A stretch of DNA of 49,976 nt from the NCBI GenBank assembly GCA_018671895.1, contig JABHGV010000082.1, positions 1 through 49,976 of the forward strand. Direction: 5' to 3'. A model generated the notes under the pieces. It made no database searches. It had not been told where the DNA came from and saw only the letters and a program-made list of their open reading frames with translations. The DNA comes from Rhodospirillaceae bacterium (lineage in GTDB: Bacteria > Pseudomonadota > Alphaproteobacteria > Rhodospirillales > JABHCV01). Numbering within the stretch: position 1 is the stretch's first letter; each line of letters starts with the position of its first letter. Position numbers and translations under genes: made by a program. This document shows, piece after piece, positions 27,359 through 36,754 of this stretch.

Positions 27359-27384
27359 AATTGACTCTAAATCGACTCTTTTTT
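27346..27384 (+). terminator. Intrinsic terminator at the end of fetAB, overlapping the stop codon
   Basis: AAAAGAGTCG (27346-27355) pairs with CGACTCTTTT (27373-27382), and a six-T run ends at 27384. The loop holds another GACTCT (27363-27368) that can pair with AGAGTC (27349-27354), so two hairpins compete for the same 5' arm. The A-tract on the other side would make it work on both strands. Confidence 0.75.
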
Positions 27385-27401
27385 CGGTTAGTGTGGATTC
27401 T

Positions 27402-28241
27402 ATGAGCAACGGACAGCCCTTCACATCATCGATCAAAATACCTCGCAAAGAGGATCTGGCGGACCATTTTGTCGCCTGTTCCAAGCTAGGCCGGTATCTG
27501 ACCGTGTTCGATGAAAGCCGGTTCGTGATTACCGATGATTTCAACAGCGGCGGCCCCAGCAAGCTCAACCGCACAGCGGCTGCCGTTGCCTCCATATTTT
27601 CGAAAGACCCACTGGTCGCGCAAGCGGCGTTGCTGCCGCTGGGAAAGGCCGCCGGGTCAAAAAACAAGGCGCGTGAATCATACGAAGAATTGTTCACCCT
27701 GATCGAAGCCCAGACACTGGATACCGAGGTCCGGACCTCGGCCCGGGAGATGATGGAATCCGGCTTCCGCGAGGCCCGCATCCGCGAGATCGAGGCGACG
27801 CTGGAAGGCAAGATAAATCCGGCACGCACCCGTTATCGCGCCTTTCTGGAAATCGTTCGCCATTTGATTGACCGCAAGATCACACCGCAACTGTTCCGCG
27901 ACGAATTTCTGGAATTCACCTATGCGGTGGCCGGACGCCTCGATTTCGGCATTTACAGTTTTTGCCTGGACCGCATTTTCGGCAACGAGAATATCCCGAT
28001 GCGAGCGAAGGGCTTCCTGGTTTCCGAACTGCTCGGGTTTCCCGCGACCATCCGCCGCGAACTGCTGACCGACATCCTGACCGGATCTGCCAACGCCCAA
28101 CGCCTGAAAGATTTCGTCCGCGAGGCCATTTCCCAGAAACTCGGCGGAGTCGTGGCCACGGAAGTCGATCTGTTGGCGGCCCTGAAAACGTCGCAAATGT
28201 CCGTTGACGACATCAACGACATGATCACCGGAGCCGCCTGA
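27402..28241 (+). CDS. Unrecognised helical protein
   Basis: I do not recognise this 279-residue product (MSNGQPF start). It has no signal peptide or membrane span and seems almost wholly helical. A basic N-terminal third (SIKIPRKEDLADHF) is followed by a charged middle (EVRTSAREMMESGFREARIR) and a C-terminal helical bundle ending DINDMITGAA. An in-frame GTG at 27393 is an alternative start. It follows the fetAB terminator and ends 3 bp from the convergent glycosyltransferase gene, so it is probably transcribed alone. Confidence 0.7.
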   Translation: MSNGQPFTSSIKIPRKEDLADHFVACSKLGRYLTVFDESRFVITDDFNSGGPSKLNRTAAAVASIFSKDPLVAQAALLPLGKAAGSKNKARESYEELFTLIEAQTLDTEVRTSAREMMESGFREARIREIEATLEGKINPARTRYRAFLEIVRHLIDRKITPQLFRDEFLEFTYAVAGRLDFGIYSFCLDRIFGNENIPMRAKGFLVSELLGFPATIRRELLTDILTGSANAQRLKDFVREAISQKLGGVVATEVDLLAALKTSQMSVDDINDMITGAA

Positions 28242-28244
28242 GCG

Positions 28245-29336
28245 TCAGCTTAACAAGTCTTTGTTGTTGCTGAGAAAATCCCGACCCATACGGCTCGCCA
28301 CCCCGTAACTCTCAAATTCATCTGACAAGCCGGTGATGATTGCCTGCAAAGTCTCGTCTTCGTCTGAATAAGCCACCGTGCCGTCCAGGCGGCCCAGCAT
28401 TTCCCGTGTTACCGCCAGAATTTCCTCCGCCGTATTGTCAACAACGGTGGTCGGCGGCGGCTCTTCGTATGACAGGTGCGGTGGGCGCATCAAATCATCG
28501 AAACGGATCGGCTGACCGTCCGCATCAAGGTGCCGCTTGCAGATATACAAATCACGCGACGTCACCGGGCGCTCAAAAAACGGCACCCCGTTTGTCATGA
28601 TCACCGGCACCCCAAAGGCTGGTGATACCGCCGCCGGGCCGGATGTGGTGCCTATCATGAACCGCGCCGCGCCCATCAGGTATACGTCCATCCATTCATT
28701 GCGCAGCGGTTGATGGGCGTAATCGACAACGCCATCCATGTTCATGTCTGCTGACAGCGGCGTCATTTTCTCGTCGCCCAACCGGATCACCCAGCCGCCG
28801 GCATCGACAATCGCCTTGGCTGCGTCCCGATAGGTTTCGATATCGGCGTTGCGGGAATCGTTGTGATCGTCGGCCATGTGGCCTTGCGCCTCGACATATC
28901 CCTGTTCGCGCACATGCAAAACGACAAACCACGCGCCGGTTGGCAGGCCCAACCTCAGCAAGGCGTTTTCGCCAGCCTCTCTGTGCTCGTCGTGCAATTG
29001 CAACAACGGGCCGCGGCCCTGTTCTTCCCAGACCTTCGAAATGGCAACATTGGCGCGGTCGTGCGGCACGACAAGGCCATTGGGCAAGGTGATGCGGGTC
29101 GCATCATAGGGCGGATAACGGTCGGAACAGTCGTTGCGCTCGACGGTGACCCAGCGGGCGAAATAATCCAACAGATAGGAATTGGCGACATGTTGGACCG
29201 GGGCCAGCACGACGCCGGTCATCGGCTCCATCCAGCCCATCTGCTGCATGCGCACGAAATTGCCCAACTGGATCGCCATCTCGCCGATCCGGGTAATCAG
29301 AAAATGGGGATCAAAAACGCGGACGTTTTCCGTCAT
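28245..29336 (-). CDS. TIGR04372-like family glycosyltransferase
   Basis: A probable glycosyltransferase of 363 residues. The N-terminus (LITRIGEMAIQLGNFVRM) and the C-terminal ARFMIGTTSGPAAVSPAFG, followed by PVIMTN, resemble the nucleotide-binding end of GT-B enzymes, and the whole resembles the TIGR04372 surface-carbohydrate family. The segment VVLHVREQGY is also typical. The gene lies 16 bp downstream of metH on the same strand and is probably cotranscribed with the methionine genes, an unexpected partner. The exact sugar role is unknown. Family assignment is from memory of the pattern. Confidence 0.7.
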   Translation of the reverse strand: MTENVRVFDPHFLITRIGEMAIQLGNFVRMQQMGWMEPMTGVVLAPVQHVANSYLLDYFARWVTVERNDCSDRYPPYDATRITLPNGLVVPHDRANVAISKVWEEQGRGPLLQLHDEHREAGENALLRLGLPTGAWFVVLHVREQGYVEAQGHMADDHNDSRNADIETYRDAAKAIVDAGGWVIRLGDEKMTPLSADMNMDGVVDYAHQPLRNEWMDVYLMGAARFMIGTTSGPAAVSPAFGVPVIMTNGVPFFERPVTSRDLYICKRHLDADGQPIRFDDLMRPPHLSYEEPPPTTVVDNTAEEILAVTREMLGRLDGTVAYSDEDETLQAIITGLSDEFESYGVASRMGRDFLSNNKDLLS

Positions 29337-29352
29337 TTAAGCCCCCCGCCCC

Positions 29353-32300
29353 TCAGTAATCCAAACTTGGGCGCAGCCAGCGTTCGGCCTCAGCCAGCGA
29401 GACGCCCTTGCGACGCGCATAATCTTCGATCTGGTCTTTCGAGATTTTGCCAATGCCGAAGTACTGGGATTCAAGGTGCGAGAAATAGAACCCCGAGACC
29501 GATGCCGCCGGTAGCATGGCAAAGCTTTCCGTCAAGCTGATGCCGGTCTGGTTTTCCACATCCAGCAACTTGAACAGGGTCGATTTTTCGGTGTGGTCCG
29601 GGCATGCCGGATAGCCCGGTGCCGGGCGGATTCCCTGATACTCTTCCTTGATCAGGTCGTGGTTTTCCAGATCTTCGTGTTCCGAATAGGACCAGAATTC
29701 CCGGCGCACCCGCTCGTGCATGTGCTCGGCAAAGGCTTCGGCCAACCGGTCGGCCAGCGCCTCCAACAGGATGGCGTTGTAATCGTCGCCCGCATCCTTG
29801 AATGCCTGCACCCGTTCCGCCATGCCTAGCCCTGTCGTCACCGCGAAGCCACCGACGTAATCGTGGACGCCGAATTTTTTCGGGGCGACGAAATCGGCGA
29901 GCGAGAAATTGGCCCGACCCGAATTCTTCAACATCTGCTGGCGCAGGAAGTGCAGCTTTGTGCTAACCGTCTTGCGGGTGTCGTCAGAATAGACTTCCAG
30001 ATCATCATGATCGACGGAGTTGGCCGGGAAGAAGCCAATGACGGCCCGCGCCGTCAGCCATTTGCCCGAGATGATATCACCCAGCATGGCTTGCGCATCG
30101 TTGAACAGATTGCGTGCCGCCTCGCCGGTTTTCTCATCTTCCAGAATGGCTGGATAAACGCCCTTCATTTCCCAGGTGCGGAAGAACGGCGTCCAGTCAA
30201 TGTAATCGACCAGTTCGGAAATGTCGTAATCATCGAAGGCTTTGGTGCCGGTGAAGGTCGGCTTCGGCGGGGCTGCTGCTTCCCAGTCGATACTGAACTT
30301 TGCCGCTCGCGCCGCTTCCAGCGACTGCGCCTTGCCCTTGCCGGTGCGTCCGGCATGGTCGTGACGAATCTTTTCATAATCGCTGGCGACCGAATGAACA
30401 TAATCTTCGCGCGCCGTATCGCTGGTCAGGTTGGTAACGACACCGACGGCGCGCGACGCATCGGTAACGTAAACCGTCGGGGCGTCGTAATTGGGCGCGA
30501 TCTTGACCGCCGTGTGGACGGCCGATGTGGTCGCCCCGCCAATCAACAACGGTATGTCGAAGCCTTCGCGCTGCAGTTCTGACGCAACCGTGCACATTTC
30601 ATCCAGCGACGGCGTAATCAGGCCCGACAGGCCGATCAGGTCGACATTTTCTGCCTTCGCCGTTTCCAGAATTTTTGTGTACGGCACCATAACCCCTAAG
30701 TCGATGACCTCGAAGCCATTGCATTGCAGAACCACGCCGACGATGTTCTTGCCAATGTCATGCACGTCACCCTTGACCGTCGCCATCAGCACCCGGCCCT
30801 TGGCAAAGCTGACGCCGGCTTTTTCTTTTTCCGCTTCGATGAAGGGCAGCAGATGGGCGACCGCCTGTTTCATGACGCGGGCTGATTTAACCACCTGGGG
30901 CAGGAACATCTGGCCTGACCCGAACAGATCGCCAACGACGTTCATGCCGTCCATCAGCGGGCCTTCAATAACCTCGATGGCGCGCCCGGATGCTTGCCGG
31001 GCTTCTTCCGTATCGTCGACGATAAACTCGGTGATGCCCTTGACCAGTGCGTGTTCCAGACGCTTTGCGACGCTCGTTTCACGCCAGGTCAGGTCAGGTG
31101 CCGTGTCTTTCGAGCCCAGTCCCTTTGCCTCGTCGGCGACTTCGAGCAGCCGTTCGGTGGCGTCATTACGCCGGTTCAGAACCACGTCTTCGACCCGTTC
31201 GCGCAAGTCTTCAGGAATATCAGCATAGACCGCCAATTGGCCCGCGTTGACAATGCCCATGGTCATGCCAGCCTCGACGGCATAATACAAAAACACCGAA
31301 TGCATGGCCTCGCGCACCGGATTGTTGCCGCGGAACGAGAACGACATGTTCGACACACCGCCCGACACCATGGCACCCGGCAGGGTCTCCTTGATCGTCT
31401 TCGTCGCCTTGATGTAATCGACGGAGAAATTGCGATGTTCTTCGATGCCGGTGGCAATCGGGAAGATATTCGGATCGAAGATAATATCCGTCGCCGGGAA
31501 ACCGACCTCTTCGGTCAGGATCTTGTACGACCGGGTGCAGATTTCGATCATGCGTTCGTATGAATCCGCCTGGCCCTTGTCATCAAACGCCATGACCACG
31601 ACGGCGGCCCCGAAGCGCAGGACTTCCCGTGCATGGGCCTTGAATTCATCTTCGCCTTCTTTCAGGCTGATGGAATTAACGACGCCCTTGCCCTGAATGC
31701 ATTTCAACCCGGCGATGACGACCGGCCACTTCGATGAATCGATCATCACCGGCACACGGCTGATATCCGGTTCCGACGCCACCAGCTTCAGAAACGTGCT
31801 CATTTCCGCCTCGGCATCGAGCATCGCATCGTCGACATTGATGTCGATAATCTGGGCACCGTTTTCGACCTGATTGCGCGCGATATCCAGCGCCTCTTCA
31901 TAACTGCCCTCGCGGATCAGGCGGGCGAACTTGGCCGAGCCTGCGACGTTGGTGCGTTCGCCGACATTGACGAACCCGGTAACATCGTCGATGGCCAGCG
32001 GTTCCAGCCCACTGAGCTTGCAATGCGCCGGAGCGACGGGAACGACGCGCGGGGCAATGCCCTCGACGGCCTTGGCGATGGCGGCGATGTGTTCCGGCTG
32101 TGAGCCACAACACCCGCCGACAATATTAATCAGACCGCTGGTCGCGAATTCTGCCAATACCTCGCCCATGTACTCAGGCGTGTCGTCGTATTCACCAAAT
32201 TCATTGGGCATCCCGGCATTAGGGTGAACGCTGATGCGAACCGGGGCGACGTTCGAGACGGCCTGCACATGCTGACGCAGGTCCTTGGCGCCCAGCGCAC

Positions 32301-33024
32301 AGTTGAAACCAACGCTGACCGGATTCACATGGGCGATGGAATACCAGAAGGCTTCCGCCGTTTGCCCCGACAGGGTGCGGCCGGATGCGTCTGTAATGGT
32401 GCCCGACATCATCACTGGCAGGCGGGTGCCGGTGTCGTCGAAATAATCCAGAACCGCATGGATAGCGGCCTTGCAGTTAAGCGTATCGAAAACGGTTTCG
32501 ATCAGCAGGATATCGACACCCCCTTCAACCAGCCCTTCTGCTGCCTCGCGATAGGCTGTGACCAGATCATCAAAGGTGACGTTGCGGAAACCGGGATCGT
32601 TGACGTCGGGCGAGATCGATGCCGTGCGATTGGTCGGCCCCAACACGCCTGCGACGTAGCGCGGTTTTTCCGGGGTCGCCACGGCATCGGCGGCAGCGCG
32701 CGCCAATCTGGCCGATTCGACATTCAGCTCACGGACAATGCCCTCAAGCCCATAGTCAGCTTGGGAAATGGCCGTCCCATTGAACGTATTGGTCTCGACA
32801 ATATCGGACCCGGCGTTCAGGTACGCCGTGTGAATATCGTTAATGATATCGGGACGGGTCAGGGTCAACAGGTCATTGTTGCCCTTCACGTCGATGCTGT
32901 GATCGGCAAAACGCTCACCGCGGTAATCTTCCTCGGTCAGGTTGTACCCTTGAATCATCGTGCCCATGGCCCCGTCGAGAATGAGGATGCGGTCCTGTAA
33001 CTGTTTTTCAAAATCGCTGGTCAT
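29353..33024 (-). CDS. metH: Cobalamin-dependent methionine synthase MetH
   Basis: MetH moves a methyl group from methyltetrahydrofolate through cobalamin to homocysteine. The 1223-residue protein has all four modules. The homocysteine domain starts [11 protein letters not shown] and has the zinc cysteines VGFNC and GGCCG. The pterin domain has [11 protein letters not shown]. The cobalamin domain has the cap plus DVHDIGKNI, the DxHxxG lower ligand. The reactivation domain has [15 protein letters not shown] 33024, 19 bp after metF and preceded by GAGAAAG, gives the usual N-terminus. A TTG-initiated extension to 33054 would overlap metF. Length is full. Confidence 0.97.
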   Translation of the reverse strand: MTSDFEKQLQDRILILDGAMGTMIQGYNLTEEDYRGERFADHSIDVKGNNDLLTLTRPDIINDIHTAYLNAGSDIVETNTFNGTAISQADYGLEGIVRELNVESARLARAAADAVATPEKPRYVAGVLGPTNRTASISPDVNDPGFRNVTFDDLVTAYREAAEGLVEGGVDILLIETVFDTLNCKAAIHAVLDYFDDTGTRLPVMMSGTITDASGRTLSGQTAEAFWYSIAHVNPVSVGFNCALGAKDLRQHVQAVSNVAPVRISVHPNAGMPNEFGEYDDTPEYMGEVLAEFATSGLINIVGGCCGSQPEHIAAIAKAVEGIAPRVVPVAPAHCKLSGLEPLAIDDVTGFVNVGERTNVAGSAKFARLIREGSYEEALDIARNQVENGAQIIDINVDDAMLDAEAEMSTFLKLVASEPDISRVPVMIDSSKWPVVIAGLKCIQGKGVVNSISLKEGEDEFKAHAREVLRFGAAVVVMAFDDKGQADSYERMIEICTRSYKILTEEVGFPATDIIFDPNIFPIATGIEEHRNFSVDYIKATKTIKETLPGAMVSGGVSNMSFSFRGNNPVREAMHSVFLYYAVEAGMTMGIVNAGQLAVYADIPEDLRERVEDVVLNRRNDATERLLEVADEAKGLGSKDTAPDLTWRETSVAKRLEHALVKGITEFIVDDTEEARQASGRAIEVIEGPLMDGMNVVGDLFGSGQMFLPQVVKSARVMKQAVAHLLPFIEAEKEKAGVSFAKGRVLMATVKGDVHDIGKNIVGVVLQCNGFEVIDLGVMVPYTKILETAKAENVDLIGLSGLITPSLDEMCTVASELQREGFDIPLLIGGATTSAVHTAVKIAPNYDAPTVYVTDASRAVGVVTNLTSDTAREDYVHSVASDYEKIRHDHAGRTGKGKAQSLEAARAAKFSIDWEAAAPPKPTFTGTKAFDDYDISELVDYIDWTPFFRTWEMKGVYPAILEDEKTGEAARNLFNDAQAMLGDIISGKWLTARAVIGFFPANSVDHDDLEVYSDDTRKTVSTKLHFLRQQMLKNSGRANFSLADFVAPKKFGVHDYVGGFAVTTGLGMAERVQAFKDAGDDYNAILLEALADRLAEAFAEHMHERVRREFWSYSEHEDLENHDLIKEEYQGIRPAPGYPACPDHTEKSTLFKLLDVENQTGISLTESFAMLPAASVSGFYFSHLESQYFGIGKISKDQIEDYARRKGVSLAEAERWLRPSLDY

Positions 33025-33043
33025 TGTCTTTCTCAATTCTTGT

Positions 33044-33937
33044 TTATTTAGCAACCGGTCGGACGCCTAGAATATGGCAAATGGCATAGGCCAGGTCGGC
33101 CCGGTTGATGGTGTAAAAATGAAAGTCGCGGACGCCGTTTTCGTGCAGCACCCGGCACTGCTCGGCAGCGATGGACGCCGACACCAGCTTGCGGGTTTCT
33201 GCATCGTCATCAAGCCCTTCGAATAAATCGGCAAGCCAATCGGGCACCGAAGTTCCGCACAGGCCTGAGAATTTTTTCACCTGTGCAAAATTGGTCACCG
33301 GCAGGATTCCCGGCACGATCGGCACATCGATACCGGCAGCACGGACGCGGTCCATAAAGCGCAGATAAATTTCAGGGTCGAAGAAATATTGGGTGATGGC
33401 GCGGCTGGCACCGGCATCGATCTTGCGTTTCAGATTATCCAGATCGGCCTCTGCATTGGCGGCATCGGGGTGGACTTCCGGATAGGCGGCGACGCTGATT
33501 TCAAAATCGGCGATTTTCTTCAGTCCCGCGACCAGATCAGACGCATATGCATAACCGCCCGGATAGGGCTGGTACGGACCTTCGCCTTCGGGCGCATCGC
33601 CGCGCAGCGCGACGATATGGCGAATACCGGCCTCCCAATAACGCTCGGCAATAGAATTGATTTCTGCCCTGTCGGCCCCGACACAGGTCAGATGGGCCGC
33701 TGGTTCCATGTCGGTGTCGCGGGCAATCTTGACGACCGTGTCGTGGGTGCGTTCACGCGTCGTGCCGCCAGCCCCGTAGGTGACGGAAACAAACGACGGC
33801 GCGACCGGGGCCAGACGCTCGATAGCCGCCCACAAAGACGCCTCTGCCTTCTCCGTCGCCGGGGGAAAGAACTCGAACGAAACCCGGACCTCGTGGGGTC
33901 GCGGCGCAGGACTTTCCAGTATTCCTCTTGGTGTCAT
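33044..33937 (-). CDS. metF: Methylenetetrahydrofolate reductase MetF
   Basis: A flavoprotein of 297 residues that reduces methylenetetrahydrofolate to the methyl donor used by MetH. The hallmark SFEFFPPAT near residue 20 includes the catalytic glutamate, and [15 protein letters not shown] follows. Later HLTCVGADR and ALRGD, the FAD-binding stretch, are present, and [12 protein letters not shown] marks the folate site. It lies 9 bp downstream of the ArsR-methyltransferase gene and 19 bp upstream of metH, so the three form one operon. Confidence 0.97.
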   Translation of the reverse strand: MTPRGILESPAPRPHEVRVSFEFFPPATEKAEASLWAAIERLAPVAPSFVSVTYGAGGTTRERTHDTVVKIARDTDMEPAAHLTCVGADRAEINSIAERYWEAGIRHIVALRGDAPEGEGPYQPYPGGYAYASDLVAGLKKIADFEISVAAYPEVHPDAANAEADLDNLKRKIDAGASRAITQYFFDPEIYLRFMDRVRAAGIDVPIVPGILPVTNFAQVKKFSGLCGTSVPDWLADLFEGLDDDAETRKLVSASIAAEQCRVLHENGVRDFHFYTINRADLAYAICHILGVRPVAK

Positions 33938-33946
33938 TGATCCAAC

Positions 33947-34912
33947 CTATCTCAAATTTTCTGTATTATTATCGTTCTTGTTTGCCAGCCAGATGGTGAC
34001 CGTCAGCGGTGTGCCGCCAAGGTGTTCGACGGCCGTGCATTGAAGACCACAATCGTCCAGCCACCTGGTGATCTCGTCATCATCGAAACCAAGCCGCCGG
34101 TGAGCGTGTTCGTCGCGCAATGTATCCAATGTGTGAGGAGCAAAATCAACCAGCAACATCCAGCCCCCGGGTTTCAACACGCGCGCCGCCTCGGCAATGG
34201 CCTGGGACGGACGGTCCAGAAAGTGCAGCACCTGATGGGCGGTTATGGCATCGAACTGTCCGGATGGGAACGGCAGCTGATAAATGTCGGCCTGCCGGAC
34301 GGCGCAATTGCCTAGATTCACACGTTGCAAATTGGCCCGGGCCACAGCCAGCATGTCGAGGGATGCGTCAATGCCTTCGGCAGTTCCGACGCGCGAGCTG
34401 AACACTTCCAGCATGCGCCCGGTGCCGGTGCCAATATCGAGCAGGCGCTGCGCCCCATGCTGTGGCATCAGGTTGATCATCACCTGTTCGACCTCGGCAT
34501 CATCCACATGCAACGAGCGCACCTTGTCCCAGGCCTCGGCGTTGGCGCTGAAATAATCCGCCGCCGCCTGTTCGCGCTGCCGTTTGACCTCGGCCAGCCG
34601 GTCCAGATCGCCGCTGATGATGGCATCATGTTCAGGTATCAGCCCAAGCAGGCTGGCCGCGACGGGAACACCGAATCCGTCACTGACGAGTCGGTAAAAC
34701 ACCCAATTTCCTTCCCGAACCCGCTCCAACAAACCGGCATCGGTCAACACCTTCAGGTGACGTGAGACGCGGGGCTGGCTCTGGGCAAGGATGTGAACCA
34801 GTTCACTGACCGATAAATCGCTCTCGGCACACAGCGCCAACAGGCGCAGTCGGCTTGGTTCTGCCGCCGCACGCAGGGCTCCTAGAAGCGGGTCAATGCT
34901 ATCCATACTCAT
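33947..34912 (-). CDS. ArsR-family regulator fused to SAM-dependent methyltransferase domain
   Basis: The 321-residue product joins an ArsR winged helix (about 10-80, with PSRLRLLALC, the recognition helix QPRVSRHLKVLTDAG and the wing EGNWVFYRL) to a class I methyltransferase-like domain (about 110-310, with the SAM loop DIGTGTG at 159-165). It heads the metF-metH operon. ArsR proteins of the SahR group repress methionine-cycle genes in response to S-adenosylhomocysteine. I infer that this protein senses SAM or SAH through its methyltransferase domain and controls its own operon. ATG 34912 with AGGGAAA upstream is preferred over the TTG at 34933. Whether the domain still methylates is unknown. 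Confidence 0.88.
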   Translation of the reverse strand: MSMDSIDPLLGALRAAAEPSRLRLLALCAESDLSVSELVHILAQSQPRVSRHLKVLTDAGLLERVREGNWVFYRLVSDGFGVPVAASLLGLIPEHDAIISGDLDRLAEVKRQREQAAADYFSANAEAWDKVRSLHVDDAEVEQVMINLMPQHGAQRLLDIGTGTGRMLEVFSSRVGTAEGIDASLDMLAVARANLQRVNLGNCAVRQADIYQLPFPSGQFDAITAHQVLHFLDRPSQAIAEAARVLKPGGWMLLVDFAPHTLDTLRDEHAHRRLGFDDDEITRWLDDCGLQCTAVEHLGGTPLTVTIWLANKNDNNTENLR

Positions 34913-34919
34913 AAGGTAT

Positions 34920-34938
34920 TTCCCTGAAAACAAGGGAA
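34920..34938 (-). promoter_or_regulatory. Hairpin holding the ribosome binding site of the ArsR-methyltransferase gene
   Basis: TTCCCT (34920-34925) and AGGGAA (34933-34938) are complementary around a 7-base loop. In the minus-strand mRNA the 3' arm AGGGAA is the ribosome binding site, about eight bases before ATG 34912. Folding would hide it. Confidence 0.4.
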
Positions 34939-34955
34939 TTCCAACAGATAATTAC

Positions 34956-34997
34956 AATATAAAGATATATTTATATTATAGATCGGATGGCTGTCCA
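34956..34997 (-). promoter_or_regulatory. Promoter and near-palindromic operator of the methionine operon
   Basis: On the minus strand, TGGACA (34997-34992, -35, 5/6) and TATAAA (34975-34970, -10, 5/6) are 16 bp apart. A 22-bp near palindrome covers 34956-34977: AATATAAA, six bases GATATA, TTTATATT. It overlaps the -10 box and the expected start of transcription. Its centre AAGATAT resembles the core of the operator I recall for SahR. This fits repression by the ArsR-type protein encoded just downstream. Confidence 0.6.
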
Positions 34998-35047
34998 GTG
35001 TTTTGTCCACAGGCATCGCCAATAATCCAACAGACCAAACACCCCGA

Positions 35048-35095
35048 GTGTTGTAAATCTGCAACACGCAACGGGACGTGGTACAAATAGACCAC
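35048..35095. promoter_or_regulatory. Two tandem inverted repeats upstream of mlaA
   Basis: The 331-bp spacer 34913-35243 separates the divergent met and mla operons. Beyond the met promoter it holds two inverted repeats with equal 8-base spacers: GTGTTG/CAACAC (35048-35053/35062-35067) and GTGGT/ACCAC (35078-35082/35091-35095). Their centres are about 29 bp apart. They could be operator half-sites for one dimeric regulator, or small hairpins. I see no tRNA and no clear mlaA promoter in the rest of the spacer. Confidence 0.35.
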
Positions 35096-35243
35096 AACGT
35101 CACTGGTTTTTCCGTATCGCCTGTGTTACTTGATTTCATGCGTTCACGCCGTGTTTCTGGCGGCCGTGAGTGTTGTGCGAAGCGGACAGGGAAACGGGAG
35201 GCCCGCGGCAGTCGCGGGGTCGGTTTGGGACAGACGATCACAG

Positions 35244-36095
35244 ATGAACGTTAACGCCTTAACAAACAAGTTTTACAGCATGCCCCGAGCGGGTCTTGTT
35301 GTGTTGTTGCTGAGCGTCATGACGCTCAGCGGATGCGCCACCGCGCCCGACGCATCGGACCCGGAAGCCGTCGCCGAACACAACGAAATCAACGACCCGA
35401 TTGAACCGACCAACCGCGCCATCTTCTCGGTCAACCAGGGGCTCGACAGGGCGCTGCTGAAACCAGTCGCCAGAACCTACAAGGATATGGCCCCGGAAAA
35501 GCTTCGCCTCGGCATTCACAACGTCATCAACAACCTGCGCACGCCGGTGATCTTCTTCAACGATGTGCTGCAAGGCGACCTTGATCACGCCCTGATCACG
35601 CTGATCCGGTTCCTGATCAATTCGACGGCCGGTATTTTCGGCATCAACGATACCGCCGCCGATCTGGGTATTGAATTCCGTAACGAAGACTTCGGCCAAA
35701 CCCTTGCCGCCTGGAACATTCCCGAAGGCCCCTACATCATGCTGCCCGTATTCGGGCCGTCCAATCCGCGCGATGCGGTCGGACGCGTCGTCGACTTCCT
35801 GATTGATCCGCTGAACATGTGGGCGGCGAACAGCGGCAACGACTGGGTGCCGCCGTCTGAAACGGCCGCCGACGCTGTCGACTTCCGGGCCCGTCATTAT
35901 GACACCATCGAAGACCTGGAACGCTCGTCGCTGGACTTCTATGCAGCCGTGCGCAGCCTGTATCGCCAGCGCCGCACCGATGAAATCAATAACGGCACGG
36001 TTGAACCCGGCACATCGGTTCCCAGCATCGGCCAGTTCTTCGACGATGAAGAACATACCGACGACGACACTGACGAGGTATCACAGGCCAACTGA
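35244..36095 (+). CDS. mlaA: Outer-membrane lipid asymmetry lipoprotein MlaA (VacJ)
   Basis: A lipoprotein of 283 residues with a signal peptide ending in the lipobox LSGC. MlaA sits in the outer membrane and removes misplaced phospholipids from the outer leaflet. The family core is visible: NDPIEPTNRAIFSVNQG, NVINNLRTPVIFFNDVLQG, FLINSTAGIFGI and GPYIMLPVFGPSNPRDAVG. A later in-frame ATG (35280) would give a shorter signal peptide. An acidic C-terminal tail (DDEEHTDDDTDE) is added beyond the core. The stop codon overlaps the mlaC start by one base. The MlaFEDB components are not in the window. Confidence 0.95.
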   Translation: MNVNALTNKFYSMPRAGLVVLLLSVMTLSGCATAPDASDPEAVAEHNEINDPIEPTNRAIFSVNQGLDRALLKPVARTYKDMAPEKLRLGIHNVINNLRTPVIFFNDVLQGDLDHALITLIRFLINSTAGIFGINDTAADLGIEFRNEDFGQTLAAWNIPEGPYIMLPVFGPSNPRDAVGRVVDFLIDPLNMWAANSGNDWVPPSETAADAVDFRARHYDTIEDLERSSLDFYAAVRSLYRQRRTDEINNGTVEPGTSVPSIGQFFDDEEHTDDDTDEVSQAN

Positions 36096-36751
36096 TGACC
36101 CTGTTTTCCAGCACCGGGCGACGCCGTTTTCTTCTAGGGCTGTCCGGTATTGCCGTCTTCCTGACCCTGACCTTCCAGATACCCCCCGCACAAGCTTCGA
36201 CATTCGAAGATGAAGCCCGCGATTTTGTCAGCAAATTGGCCGACAAGGCCATTCGCGACCTGACCGACAAGACTGTCCCAAGATCGAAACGGATCATGCG
36301 CTTCCGTGAATTTTTCAACACCCATTTCGCGGTTAGCGGCATCGGCAAGTGGATCCTCGGTCGCCATTGGCGCAAGGCGAGCGAGGTTGAGCGCGAAGAG
36401 TACCTGTCCCTGTTCGAAGACCTGATGGTGGTGTCTTACGTTGACCGCTTCGCGGCCTATGCCGGCGAGCCGTTAAAGATCATCAAGACCCTGGCCGTGG
36501 ACGATACCAACGCCACTGTGTTTTCTGAAATTCACCAGAACGAGGGCGCACCACCGGTACGCGTCAACTGGCGGGTGGCGCGCAAGGACGCCATGTACAA
36601 GATCGTCGATGTCGTCGTCGAAGGAACATCCATGAGCAACACGCTCAGGTCCGACTTCGGCTCAATCATCCGTCAACGCGGCAACAAGGTATCGGGCCTG
36701 ATCGAGGCCTTGCGCGAAAAAACCGCCACCCTGCGTGCCAAGGGCTCATAA
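36095..36751 (+). CDS. mlaC: Periplasmic phospholipid-binding protein MlaC
   Basis: A secreted protein of 218 residues that shuttles phospholipids between MlaA and the inner-membrane Mla transporter. The N-terminus has a Tat-like RRRFLLGL followed by a hydrophobic stretch, with cleavage likely near AQA-S. The core has FREFFNTHFAVSGIGKWILG, REEYLSLFEDLMVVSYVDRF and the later VVVEGTSMSNTLRSDFGS, all typical of the MlaC/Ttg2D family. ATG overlaps the mlaA stop codon by one base. After its stop comes the structured repeat, copy B. Confidence 0.94.
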   Translation: MTLFSSTGRRRFLLGLSGIAVFLTLTFQIPPAQASTFEDEARDFVSKLADKAIRDLTDKTVPRSKRIMRFREFFNTHFAVSGIGKWILGRHWRKASEVEREEYLSLFEDLMVVSYVDRFAAYAGEPLKIIKTLAVDDTNATVFSEIHQNEGAPPVRVNWRVARKDAMYKIVDVVVEGTSMSNTLRSDFGSIIRQRGNKVSGLIEALREKTATLRAKGS

Positions 36752-36754
36752 ATG

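Noticed and set aside
34913-35243. tRNA or small RNA gene in the spacer
   Set aside because: No cloverleaf, T-loop motif or terminator was found; the inverted repeats fit operators better.
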